From the NCBI RefSeq assembly GCF_004364435.1, contig NZ_SOCT01000001.1:806001-870000 (forward strand): a stretch of 64,000 nt of DNA, read 5' to 3'. Under the pieces are notes generated by a model. That model did not search any database. It saw nothing but the letters and a program-made list of their open reading frames with translations, and had not been told where the DNA came from. Positions 27,498 to 35,461 of the stretch are shown here, in pieces (position 1 is the first letter of the stretch; every line of letters begins with the position of its first letter). A program made the position numbers and the translations under genes. The DNA is from Pseudomonas sp. LP_7_YM. GTDB lineage: Bacteria > Pseudomonadota > Gammaproteobacteria > Pseudomonadales > Pseudomonadaceae.

Positions 27498-27734
27498 ATG
27501 AGTTCAGACAAACCGCAATTCAAAGTCGTCGCCGACCGTTCGCGTTGCTGCGGCTATGGCCTGTGCGCAGCCGTATGCCCAAGCCTTTACAAGCTTGATG
27601 ACGATGGTCTGGTTTATCTTGACGATGACCGGGTGCCACCTGAGCTTGAAGAGGAGGCACGCGAAGGCGCTGCCGCCTGTCCTGCCGAAGCGATCTGGCT
27701 GGAGCCCCTGGATACCCCCGAAAACGCTGCCTGA
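27498..27734 (+). CDS. ditA3: Ferredoxin of aromatic-ring dioxygenase, [3Fe-4S]/[4Fe-4S] type
   Basis: 78 aa from ATG 27498 behind AAGGGAG; the frame extends upstream to 27417 but that region is the promoter. Cysteines 17, 23, 27 and 61 (C-x5-C-x3-CP...CP) give a [3Fe-4S] or atypical [4Fe-4S] site: the second canonical ligand position holds Tyr20, while an extra Cys18 sits beside Cys17. This differs from the Rieske or plant-type ferredoxins of most ring-hydroxylating dioxygenases and matches what is known of DitA3 in Pseudomonas abietaniphila. It should donate electrons to DitA1A2. It heads an operon with an SDR, ditC, an FAH protein and an MFS. Confidence 0.88.
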   Translation: MSSDKPQFKVVADRSRCCGYGLCAAVCPSLYKLDDDGLVYLDDDRVPPELEEEAREGAAACPAEAIWLEPLDTPENAA

Positions 27735-27806
27735 AACCTTGCCTGACGTCGCCACTGGCGACGGCAATTTCATAACCGTGCGTGCACATTTCGGGAGAAT
27801 CACAGG

Positions 27807-28568
27807 ATGACAGGTCGTTTGCAGAACAAAGTGGTGCTGATCACCGGTACCGGTGGCGGGCAGGGTCGCGTTGCGGCACTGCGATTCGCCCGCGAAGGCG
27901 CCATCGTCGTGGGCTGTGACACCAACGCCAGCGCCCACGAAGAGACAGCCGCTTTGCTGGCCAGTGAAGGCTTGCAGTTGTCGGGATCCGCTCCGGTCGA
28001 CCTAGGCGATCCCGCTCAAGCCAAGGCATGGATAGACGCGGCCGTGGCCCAGCATGGTCGTATCGACGTACTGTACAACAATGCCTCGGCGGCCAAATTC
28101 GGTCCGGTGAACACGCTGTCCATCGAGGACTGGCAGTTCACGATGCGCAATGAGATCGATCTGCTGTTCTACACCACCAAGTACGCTTGGGATCACCTGG
28201 CCGAACAGCGTGGGGTGATCATCAATATCTCCTCCACGGCTGGCTGGGGCGGCTCCAAAGTCGCAGGCATCAGCGCGCACGCCGCCGCCAAGGGCGCAGT
28301 CATTGCCTTTACCCGTCAGCTGGCCGTGGAAGGCGCGCCGGTGGGCATCCGCGCAGTCAGCATCAGCCCCGGTTTCATCGCCACGCCAGGCACTGCAGCG
28401 TTCATGGAAAATCCCAAGGTGCGCGCAGCGCTGCTCGACGGCGTGCTGATGGACCGACCGGGAGAACCGGAAGAGGTCGTGGCCATGGCGTTGTTCGTCG
28501 CCTCCGCCGAGGCTTCCTTCATCACCGGTTCGGACATCGTCATCGACGGCGGCCTGCTCGCGGTCTGA
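27807..28568 (+). CDS. SDR-family dehydrogenase with His in place of active-site Tyr
   Basis: 253 aa, starting TGRLQNKVVLITGTGGGQG with the glycine motif intact, VLYNNAS, NISSTAG, then His158-Ala-Ala-Ala-Lys162 where classical SDRs have YxxxK. The C-terminus ITGSDIVIDGG is normal. By position between ditA3 and ditC it corresponds to the probable dihydrodiol dehydrogenase of the cluster (ditB in the known order, from memory), which would turn the DitA dihydrodiol into a catechol for DitC. The Tyr-to-His change may alter chemistry or reflect a subfamily. Confidence 0.88.
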   Translation: MTGRLQNKVVLITGTGGGQGRVAALRFAREGAIVVGCDTNASAHEETAALLASEGLQLSGSAPVDLGDPAQAKAWIDAAVAQHGRIDVLYNNASAAKFGPVNTLSIEDWQFTMRNEIDLLFYTTKYAWDHLAEQRGVIINISSTAGWGGSKVAGISAHAAAKGAVIAFTRQLAVEGAPVGIRAVSISPGFIATPGTAAFMENPKVRAALLDGVLMDRPGEPEEVVAMALFVASAEASFITGSDIVIDGGLLAV

Positions 28569-28581
28569 GCAACGCCCACCC

Positions 28582-28592
28582 AACAAGAACAA
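28582..28592 (+). promoter_or_regulatory. CA motif of ditC
   Basis: AACAAGAACAA sits 14 nt before the ditC ATG, next to the AATAGGTG ribosome-binding region. Confidence 0.6.
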
Positions 28593-28605
28593 TAGGTGCA
28601 CTCAC

Positions 28606-29547
28606 ATGGACATCATCGGTATTGGTTACCTGGGGTTCGAAACCCCTAGCCTTGACGCCTGGCGCGAATACGGGCCGCAGGTCATGGGCTTTGGCATTGC
28701 GCCGTCGCCGGCCAGCGACAGTCAATCGCTGTATTTCAAGATCGACGACCGCCGCCATCGCTTCGCCTTTCACCCCGGCCAGGTCGACCGCCTGGCCTAC
28801 ATCGGCTGGGAGGCCATGGGCCGCCAGGCCTTCGACGCCGCGATCAAGACCTTTGAAGCCAACAACGTGGAGGTCACCCGCGGCGATGCGGCGCTGTGCG
28901 AGCAACGCGGCGTGCGCGAACTGATTCGTTTCCGCGACCCGGTGGGCTATCAGCACGAGCTGTTTTACGGCCAGAAATGGACCCCGCGTTCATTCCTGCC
29001 GGGGCGCCCTCACGGGGGGTTTTTGGCCAACGAACGTGGCGCTGGTCACGTGGTGGTCATTACCCCCGAATACACCGATGAACTGGAAGATTTCCTGACC
29101 CGGATCATGGGCTTCCACTGGTACGGCGCTGGCGCCGGGAAGGGACGTACCGGCTTCTTCCGCTCCAAACTCAATCATCACACCAGCCATGACATTGCTT
29201 ACGGTCACGGCGCAGGACGCATGGGCGTGCAGCACGTCGGCCTGTTCGTGAACAGCATTCGCGACGTCGGCGAAACCTACGACATCGTGAAAAAGCATCA
29301 ACTGCCAATGATGATGACCCTGGGTCAGCACACACAGGATCCGCACCTGTCGTTCTATCATTACACGCCGTCCGGTTTTGCCATCGAAACCATTGCCGAG
29401 ATCGAGCCTTGGCAGGGCGATCCGTTCGAGCTCAATCCCGAGTGCCTGAGCCTGTGGGGGCATGAGATGGTCGGGCCGATTCTGGGGCCGAGCGTCAAGA
29501 CGCCCGAAGAGGTGCTCGACCCGGAATACCTGGCGAGCAAGCGCTGA
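28606..29547 (+). CDS. ditC: Extradiol ring-cleavage dioxygenase
   Basis: 313-aa type I (VOC-fold) extradiol dioxygenase. The 2-His-1-carboxylate iron ligands are clear: His148 (GAGHVVV), His210 (GVQHVGLF) and Glu261 (FAIETI), almost the same numbering as BphC; SFYHYTPSGFAIE is the family signature. It should cleave the catechol made by DitA1A2A3 and the dihydrodiol dehydrogenase; in abietane degraders this is 7-oxo-11,12-dihydroxy-dehydroabietate, an assignment from known work on P. abietaniphila. The next gene starts 1 bp after its stop. Confidence 0.93.
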   Translation: MDIIGIGYLGFETPSLDAWREYGPQVMGFGIAPSPASDSQSLYFKIDDRRHRFAFHPGQVDRLAYIGWEAMGRQAFDAAIKTFEANNVEVTRGDAALCEQRGVRELIRFRDPVGYQHELFYGQKWTPRSFLPGRPHGGFLANERGAGHVVVITPEYTDELEDFLTRIMGFHWYGAGAGKGRTGFFRSKLNHHTSHDIAYGHGAGRMGVQHVGLFVNSIRDVGETYDIVKKHQLPMMMTLGQHTQDPHLSFYHYTPSGFAIETIAEIEPWQGDPFELNPECLSLWGHEMVGPILGPSVKTPEEVLDPEYLASKR

Positions 29548-29548
29548 G

Positions 29549-30430
29549 ATGCGGCTGATCCGGGTCGAGTACCGCAACGAAAGCTTCTGGGGTTTGCTCG
29601 ACTTGGAGGCGACCTGCCTGCAGCGCATTCGTGCGCCGTTCGCGCAGTGGGCGCCAGCGCTGGCGACCCAAGGCGTGGACGCACTGAGCCTGGACAAGGT
29701 CGGCATTATGCTGGAGCAATGCCGCGTCCTGCCGCCGCTGGAACCCGGCGCACGGGTCTTCGGCGTGGGCCTTAACTACCTCAGCCATCTGCAGCGCCTG
29801 GGCAGCGTCGCGCCCGAGCACCCACTGGGTTATATCAAGCCGGCCTCGGCACTGGTGGGTGCCAGCGACGATATCCAGTACCCGGCGCTGACCGCGCAAT
29901 TGGATTATGAAGTCGAGCTGGTCGCGGTGGTCGCCAGAGCGTTGGGCGAAGAGCCCCACGCCAGTGCCTGCCTGCTGGGCTACACCTGTGGCAATGACAT
30001 CAGCGCACGGGATGCCGGCAAGCGTATTGCCCGCCTGGATCTGCTGACCCAGAAGGCCATGGACCGCACCACGCCGGTCGGGCCGTGGATCGTCACTCTC
30101 GACGAGTTCGCTGGCGGACAACCGCAGCTCGACATCGAACTTAGGGTCAATGACGAGCGGCGCCAGTTCGACAACACCCGGCACATGCTGTTTCCCATCG
30201 ATGAACTACTCGATTTCGTCGACGCCAGAATCACCTTGCAGCCGGGTGACCTGCTGTTCACTGGGTCCACTCACGGCGTAGGCCTGGAAGACGGGCGCTT
30301 TCTGCAACCTGGCGATCAGGTCGACGCATGTATTGAAGGCATCGGGCGTCTGAGCAACCGCGTCAGCGAAGCGCGCATTTTGTCGACCGCCCGTTCCGGA
30401 GGCAGGCTGGGCTGGCCCGTGCTCCCATGA
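29549..30430 (+). CDS. Fumarylacetoacetate hydrolase (FAH) family protein
   Basis: 293 aa from ATG 29549 directly after ditC. The C-terminal FAH domain begins near residue 70 (VFGVGLNYLSH) with the metal-binding ExE in DYEVELVAVV, then GYTCGNDISARD, and ends with GDLLFTGSTHGVG. The family hydrolyses C-C bonds of diketo acids, or acts as hydratase, decarboxylase or isomerase on 2-oxo-enoates. Coming right after the extradiol dioxygenase it probably processes the meta-cleavage product. Its 3' end overlaps the MFS start (ATGA at 30427-30430). Confidence 0.92.
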   Translation: MRLIRVEYRNESFWGLLDLEATCLQRIRAPFAQWAPALATQGVDALSLDKVGIMLEQCRVLPPLEPGARVFGVGLNYLSHLQRLGSVAPEHPLGYIKPASALVGASDDIQYPALTAQLDYEVELVAVVARALGEEPHASACLLGYTCGNDISARDAGKRIARLDLLTQKAMDRTTPVGPWIVTLDEFAGGQPQLDIELRVNDERRQFDNTRHMLFPIDELLDFVDARITLQPGDLLFTGSTHGVGLEDGRFLQPGDQVDACIEGIGRLSNRVSEARILSTARSGGRLGWPVLP

Positions 30431-32049
30431 GCGAGGTGTCCGAGAAGCCCGAAGTCAGGCGAGCGGCGATCAATGCTCAGCCGACCTCTGCCTGGTCGCC
30501 CTTGGCCAACCGCAGCTTTCGCTGGCTCTGGTGTGCCGGTGCAATGGTCAATCTGGCCATCTGGATGCAGACGGTGGGCGCGGCCTGGATCATGACGCTG
30601 CTGTCGACATCGCCGCTGATGGTGTCGCTGGTGCAAACGGCGATATCGTTACCCGCGTTCCTGTTCGGTTTGCCCGGTGGGGTCATCGCTGACCTGGTCG
30701 ACCGACGCAAATGGCTGATGCTGACTCAGGGCATCATGCTCATCGCTGCCGTGTCTCTGAGCGCGTTGTCCTATGCCGACCTGCTGACCGACTGGTCGCT
30801 GCTGTTGTTCACCTTTCTATTGGGCACCGGCAGTGCGCTGAGCATGTCGGCCTGGATGGTAACCATCGTCTCGGTGCTGTCCCGCGATCAGGTTCCGGCG
30901 GCGGTTTCCCTCAACGGTATTTCCACCAATGCGGCGCGGGCTTTGGGCCCGGCCATTGCCGGGGGATTGATCGCCTACTGGAATGCCGCCTCGGTGTTCA
31001 TGATCATCACCATCAGTCTGGCGCTGGTCATCGTGCTGGTTGCGATGTTCACCCCACGCCACATAGCGCATGGGCTGCCCTCGGAGAACTTCGCGGCCGG
31101 CCTGCGCAGCGGCGTGCGCTACATCCGCCATTCGGCGGTGCTGGTCAGCGCCTTGAAGGAAGTGTTTATCTTTACCCTGAGTGCCAGTGCGCTGTGGGCA
31201 CTGATGCCCTTGGTGGCCAAGCATGAGCTGGGCATGGACGCCGGCGGGTACGGGCTGCTGATGGGGTTTCTGGGGGCAGGCGCGGTGATCGGCGCGTTCA
31301 ACCTCACCAAACTCTATCGGCGTTTCACTCTGCGGGTGCTGATCATTGCGGGCACGCTGGGTTTTGCCCTGGCGACACTGACGGCGGCACTCTCCCACAG
31401 CCGGGTCGCGGTGTGCGCCATGTTGATGATCGCGGGAATGTCCTGGATGGCGGTCAACGCGACCATTTCGACAGTGGTGCAGACCTGTGCGGCGAACTGG
31501 GTACGGGCGCGGGTCGCTTCGATGTACCTGCTGATGCTCATGGGCGCGATGGCCATCGGCGGCGCCATCTGGGGGGCTCTGGCCCAGTACTTCGGCTTGC
31601 AACACAGCTTGACGCTGGCGGGAATAACGCTAGTGCTGGGGCTGCTGTTGACGCGCAACGGCAAGCTGGCGCTGGGGCAAGAGGCCGACTACGCCATGGC
31701 GATCCAACCGACTGACCGGCTGTTGCTCCCGGAAGAGTCGATCCCCGGAGCCGGGCCGGTTTCCATTGAACTGGCCTACCGGGTCGCTCCAGCCGGTCGG
31801 GCGCATTTCATCGAGATCGCCTATGCGGTCGGCCAGTCCCGGCGTCGCAACGGGGCGAAGAACTGGCGGCTCTATCACGACCTGGATGAAAACGGTCACT
31901 TCGTCGAGCGCTTCATCATCGAATCCTGGCTGGATTATTTGCGTCAGGAGTCGCGCATCACCCAGGCCGACCAAGCGCTTGAGGCCAGGCTGAACCACTA
32001 TCGCTGCGCAGCGCAGCCCCAGAGACGCTACATTCATCAGCCGCCCTGA
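30427..32049 (+). CDS. MFS_3-type permease with C-terminal soluble domain
   Basis: 540 aa: about ten to twelve membrane helices in residues 20-420 (with PLMVSLVQTAISLPAFLFGLPGG, read in parts, and NGISTNAARALGPAIAG), then a soluble tail of about 110 residues containing VSIELAYRVAP and FVERFIIESWLDYLRQ, which looks like a dimeric alpha/beta-barrel (ABM/NIPSNAP-like) domain. By position between ditC/FAH and ditR it fits the permease ditE reported near the known cluster; I leave the symbol open because three other MFS genes exist here. It may export or import a diterpenoid or its acid. Confidence 0.88.
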   Translation: MSEVSEKPEVRRAAINAQPTSAWSPLANRSFRWLWCAGAMVNLAIWMQTVGAAWIMTLLSTSPLMVSLVQTAISLPAFLFGLPGGVIADLVDRRKWLMLTQGIMLIAAVSLSALSYADLLTDWSLLLFTFLLGTGSALSMSAWMVTIVSVLSRDQVPAAVSLNGISTNAARALGPAIAGGLIAYWNAASVFMIITISLALVIVLVAMFTPRHIAHGLPSENFAAGLRSGVRYIRHSAVLVSALKEVFIFTLSASALWALMPLVAKHELGMDAGGYGLLMGFLGAGAVIGAFNLTKLYRRFTLRVLIIAGTLGFALATLTAALSHSRVAVCAMLMIAGMSWMAVNATISTVVQTCAANWVRARVASMYLLMLMGAMAIGGAIWGALAQYFGLQHSLTLAGITLVLGLLLTRNGKLALGQEADYAMAIQPTDRLLLPEESIPGAGPVSIELAYRVAPAGRAHFIEIAYAVGQSRRRNGAKNWRLYHDLDENGHFVERFIIESWLDYLRQESRITQADQALEARLNHYRCAAQPQRRYIHQPP

Positions 32050-32147
32050 ATACCTGCAAAACAACGCTTGGGTTTCGGTATTAAACTTTAAACAGGCTGT
32101 CGTTCTCAGGTTAGAATGCCGCATCGCTCGCCTAACCGGTATTCCCG

Positions 32148-32957
32148 ATGCCTCGCACCAAGACCGACAACACAGGTTCACAGTCCCCTGATACGCCCGA
32201 TAACCAGAAGGGCGCGGTCAGTGTCAAACCGGTTTCAAACGCCATCCGCATCCTTCGCCACCTCAGTCAGGCCGGAACCCCCGAGCGTTCCGTGGACCTG
32301 GCGCGTATTCTGGGGATCAACCCCAGCACCTGTTTCAATATCCTGCGCACGCTGGTCATGGAAGACGTGGTCGATTTCAACCCGCTGTCCAAGCGCTATT
32401 CGGCAGGGCTGGGCCTGGCCAGGCTGGTCGAGCAATGGGTGACTCAGGGCCAGCGCGTGGCCTTCGCCAAGCCGCTGTTGCAGGATCTGGCCGCGCGCAT
32501 GCGGGTCACCGTGACCTTGTGGCGGCGTATGGGTGCGGACCGCATCGTGATCGTCAGCTCGGCAGCAAGTCCCACCGACGTGCGCATCGACATGGCCGAA
32601 GGGCAGCGTCTGCCGATTCTGATGGGCGCCAGCGGACGGTTGTTCGCCACCCAGCTGGACATGCAGGACGCCCAGGTCAGGGAGGATTTCGAGACCATTC
32701 GCTGGGCCAGGCCCTTGCCGTTCGAGGTCTATCGGGTTGAGGTGGCGCTGGCCGTGGAACGCGGTTGGGCGGTGGATGACGGCTATTTCTCGGTGGGCAT
32801 CCTGGCAATCGCGGCGCCGGTTTATTCGCTGTCCGGCAACATCGATTTCACCGTGTCCGCCGTGTTGTTCAGGGGCCAGCGCGATGAGGAAGGGATCGAA
32901 GAGATCGGCGCCGCATTGGTAGCGTTCTGCGCCGAGCTGAGCAAGGTGCTGTTCTAG
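32148..32957 (+). CDS. ditR: IclR-family transcriptional regulator
   Basis: 269 aa. The N-terminal winged helix-turn-helix spans about residues 25-88 (AIRILRHLSQAG, DLARILGINPSTCFNILRTL). The C-terminal IclR effector domain follows (ADRIVIVSSAASP, LPILMGASGRLFA). Known DitR of P. abietaniphila is an inducer-dependent activator of ditA3, and this gene holds the matching position downstream of the ditA3 operon. No copy of the cluster dyad was found in its own 98-bp upstream gap. Confidence 0.88.
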   Translation: MPRTKTDNTGSQSPDTPDNQKGAVSVKPVSNAIRILRHLSQAGTPERSVDLARILGINPSTCFNILRTLVMEDVVDFNPLSKRYSAGLGLARLVEQWVTQGQRVAFAKPLLQDLAARMRVTVTLWRRMGADRIVIVSSAASPTDVRIDMAEGQRLPILMGASGRLFATQLDMQDAQVREDFETIRWARPLPFEVYRVEVALAVERGWAVDDGYFSVGILAIAAPVYSLSGNIDFTVSAVLFRGQRDEEGIEEIGAALVAFCAELSKVLF

Positions 32958-32990
32958 GCACGCTGCCCGGCCCGTAGGGAGACGGGCGTG

Positions 32991-34184
32991 TCAGTCTTTG
33001 ACGAGCAACAGGCTGCCGCCCAGCGGGCCGCCCCCGGCCGCGACCGCCGTGACCGTGTGCGGTCGGGTCTGGCGACCTTCAGCGCGGCCCCATAACTGCA
33101 GGCAGGCTTCATGCACATAGCCCAGACCGTGCGTGCGCCCGCCGGACAATTGCCCGCCATTGGTATTAATCGGTAGCTGCCCGGTCAGCGCAATGCGCTG
33201 ACCCCCTTCGACGAATGCGCCGCTTTCTCCCTCCGGGCACAGGCCGAGCGCCTCCATCCAGATCATGGTCAGAATCGAAAAGCCGTCATACAGCTGTGCC
33301 GAACCGACATCGGAGGGCGCGTAATCGGTGCGTGCCCACATCATTCGGGCGACATCGAACGCCGCCATCTGCGTCAGGGAAATTTGATCCCACGACCAGG
33401 GCTGATTCAGGGCTGCGCCCAAGGCCTCGATGCGAATCGGTTGCTGGCGCGTGTCTTTGGCGACATCGCGGCGAGACAATACGATGGCGGTGGACGCATC
33501 ACAGTGCACATCACAATCGAACATGCGCAGCGGTGAGGAAATCATCCTCGAGGTCATGTAATCGTCCAGGGTCATGGGTGAGCGATAAATGGCCTTGGGA
33601 TTACGCTGCGCATTGGCACGGCAGGTCATGGCAATCTGCGCCAGTTGTTCAGGCCGGGTGCCGTACTCGTGGAAATGGCGCTGCGCGTACAGGGCCATCA
33701 GGTTGATACCCGAGTGCACGTTGAATGGCGTGAACCACTGCCAGGCATGACTGCTGTCGCGGCCCTGCGTTTTGGCACTCAAGGCCCCGGCCTGTTTGTT
33801 GTGCACCCTGGCCGAGGCCTCGGTGATGGTGCGGAACACCAGCACATGCCTGCACAGACCCGCAGCGATGGCCATCGCACCGTTTATCACCCCGGCCAGC
33901 GGTCCGGGGCCTTCGTAGCCGGCGCCGAACCAGTTGACGTTCAACCCGAGCACGCTCTTCAAAGCGCTCGGGCCTACAGGAGAAAACGGGTCGCCATTGT
34001 TGTTGTCCCCTGGCCAGCAGGCCACCCCGTCGATGTCTTCGCGAGTCAATCCGGCATCGGCGATGGCTTCAAGGCACGCATCCAGAGTCAGGCGCATGGC
34101 CGATTTGCTGGAGGGGCGGCCCACCTCGGACTGACCGATACCGGTAATGGCGACGTCTTTCTCATAGCGATGATCGAACATCAT
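32991..34184 (-). CDS. Thiolase-like protein (SCP-x/Ltp2 type)
   Basis: 397 aa. Overall thiolase-fold character: VAITGIGQSEVGR, DIDGVACWPG, and late QLPINTNGGQLSGGRTHGLG (read in parts). No nucleophilic Cys is found where thiolases have CASG: the region reads GYEGPGPLAGV. It overlaps the DUF35 gene by ATGA. In steroid degraders, Ltp2-type thiolase-like proteins paired with a DUF35 partner act as retro-aldolases removing side-chain pieces; the same job is inferred here. In the known dit order this place belongs to ditF, described as SCP-x-like; not certain. Confidence 0.88.
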   Translation of the reverse strand: MMFDHRYEKDVAITGIGQSEVGRPSSKSAMRLTLDACLEAIADAGLTREDIDGVACWPGDNNNGDPFSPVGPSALKSVLGLNVNWFGAGYEGPGPLAGVINGAMAIAAGLCRHVLVFRTITEASARVHNKQAGALSAKTQGRDSSHAWQWFTPFNVHSGINLMALYAQRHFHEYGTRPEQLAQIAMTCRANAQRNPKAIYRSPMTLDDYMTSRMISSPLRMFDCDVHCDASTAIVLSRRDVAKDTRQQPIRIEALGAALNQPWSWDQISLTQMAAFDVARMMWARTDYAPSDVGSAQLYDGFSILTMIWMEALGLCPEGESGAFVEGGQRIALTGQLPINTNGGQLSGGRTHGLGYVHEACLQLWGRAEGRQTRPHTVTAVAAGGGPLGGSLLLVKD

Positions 34185-34579
34185 TGATCCTTCTCGAACA
34201 GGGGAAGCCAGACATCCTCGATGTTTTCGAATGCCACTTGCACACGCATGCCGATACTGACCGACAACGGGTCACAACCAATGACATTGCTGAGAAAGCG
34301 CAGCCCGGGCTGTTCAGGCAACTCGATGATTGCCACGACGAACGGGGTGTTGAGGTCGGGCGTCCATTGCTGATAGTTCACCGTGAAGCTGATCACCGAG
34401 CCTTTGCCGGACACTGCCTGTGGCTTGACATCGAAACTGGCGCAGCACGGGCAGATGGGCGAGGGCGGGTGGAAGAAGCGCGCGCAGGCGTCGCAATGAT
34501 GAATGAGCAACTGACCGTGCTCGCCACCTTGCCAGAAGGCACGGTTGTCGGCAGTCAGGGCAGGCAGTTTTCTGAGCAT
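34181..34579 (-). CDS. DUF35 OB-fold/zinc-ribbon protein
   Basis: 132 aa. An N-terminal helix is followed by a rubredoxin-like zinc ribbon with four Cys (HHCDACARFF and ICPCC) and then an OB-fold (GKGSVISFTVNYQQW). This is the standard DUF35 layout, an obligate partner of thiolase-like proteins: it helps bind acyl-CoA and completes the active site. It is first gene of the minus-strand pair. The divergent gap to the SDR at 34727 contains operator site D. Confidence 0.91.
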   Translation of the reverse strand: MLRKLPALTADNRAFWQGGEHGQLLIHHCDACARFFHPPSPICPCCASFDVKPQAVSGKGSVISFTVNYQQWTPDLNTPFVVAIIELPEQPGLRFLSNVIGCDPLSVSIGMRVQVAFENIEDVWLPLFEKDQ

Positions 34580-34638
34580 TAGCGTCGATATCCGGATGGT
34601 TTTTATTGATTCCAGTCAACGAGAGCACAGTATCATCT

Positions 34639-34661
34639 GTACATATTTTAAAAAAGTGTCT
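34639..34661 (+). promoter_or_regulatory. Cluster operator site D (GTACAT-N11-GTGTCT)
   Basis: TGTACA as -35 and TATATT (34662-34667) as -10, 18 bp apart, pointing at the SDR-FAH pair; the dyad also faces the DUF35/thiolase-like pair. Confidence 0.6.
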
Positions 34662-34703
34662 TATATTGTCGCCACGCCTCGCTTCCCCGCAGAGGGCAGC
34701 GCC

Positions 34704-34714
34704 AACAACAATAA
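34704..34714 (+). promoter_or_regulatory. CA motif of SDR (34727)
   Basis: AACAACAATAA joins directly to GAGGA, the ribosome-binding site. Confidence 0.65.
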
Positions 34715-34726
34715 GAGGAATCAGCG

Positions 34727-35461
34727 ATGTACAGTTCTGATCAGGTCGCAGTGCGTCAAGACGCGCCGTTGCACGCAAAAGTCATCGTCGTTACCGGCGG
34801 CTTTGGTGTCCTTGGACGGGCACTCGGTCAGCATTTGCGTTCCCGTGGCGCCAAGGTTGCACTGCTGGACCGGGCCGAGTCGACTCAGGCAACCGTCGAC
34901 GACAGTGGGGATGTGCTGTCATTGGGGGGCGTCGACCTGACCTTGATCGAGTCGGCCACAGCGGCCTTCGCACAGGTGGCCGAGCATTTCTCGCGTATCG
35001 ATGGCCTGGTCAATGTCGCCGGAGGCTTTGCCTGGGAAACCCTCGAAGCCGGTAGCCTGGCGACCTGGGACCGTCTCTATCAGATGAACCTGCGGACCGC
35101 CGTCGTGGCCTCGCAGGTAGTCCTCGCGCATCTGTCTGCCGCGCAGAGCGGACGCATCGTTAACGTCAGTGCCCAGGCGAGCCTCAAGGCAGGGTTGGGC
35201 ATGGGCGCTTACGCCGCGTCCAAGGCTGGCGTTGCGCGCTTGACCGAAGCGCTGGCCGAGGAGGTCAAGGACCGCAACATCACGGTCAACGCGGTCTTGC
35301 CGAGCATCATCGACACGCCGAGCAACCGCAGCGACATGCCTGACGCCGATTTCAGCCGCTGGGTCAGCCCCGCGCAGCTCGCTTCGGTTATCGCCTTTCT
35401 GCTGTCCGAGGAGGCCAGTGCGGTGACCGGCGCGTGCCTGCCCGTGAGTGGTCGCGTATGA
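34727..35461 (+). CDS. Short-chain dehydrogenase/reductase
   Basis: 244-aa SDR. The cofactor motif TGGFGVLGRAL is slightly unusual (Phe-Gly-Val where many have xxxGIG), followed by DGLVNVAGGF in place of NNAG, NVSAQAS and active-site YAASK. Start ATG 34727 behind AAGAGGA. Its stop overlaps the start of the FAH gene (ATGA, 35458-35461). With that gene it forms a small operon just upstream of ditA1, under operator site D. Confidence 0.91.
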   Translation: MYSSDQVAVRQDAPLHAKVIVVTGGFGVLGRALGQHLRSRGAKVALLDRAESTQATVDDSGDVLSLGGVDLTLIESATAAFAQVAEHFSRIDGLVNVAGGFAWETLEAGSLATWDRLYQMNLRTAVVASQVVLAHLSAAQSGRIVNVSAQASLKAGLGMGAYAASKAGVARLTEALAEEVKDRNITVNAVLPSIIDTPSNRSDMPDADFSRWVSPAQLASVIAFLLSEEASAVTGACLPVSGRV

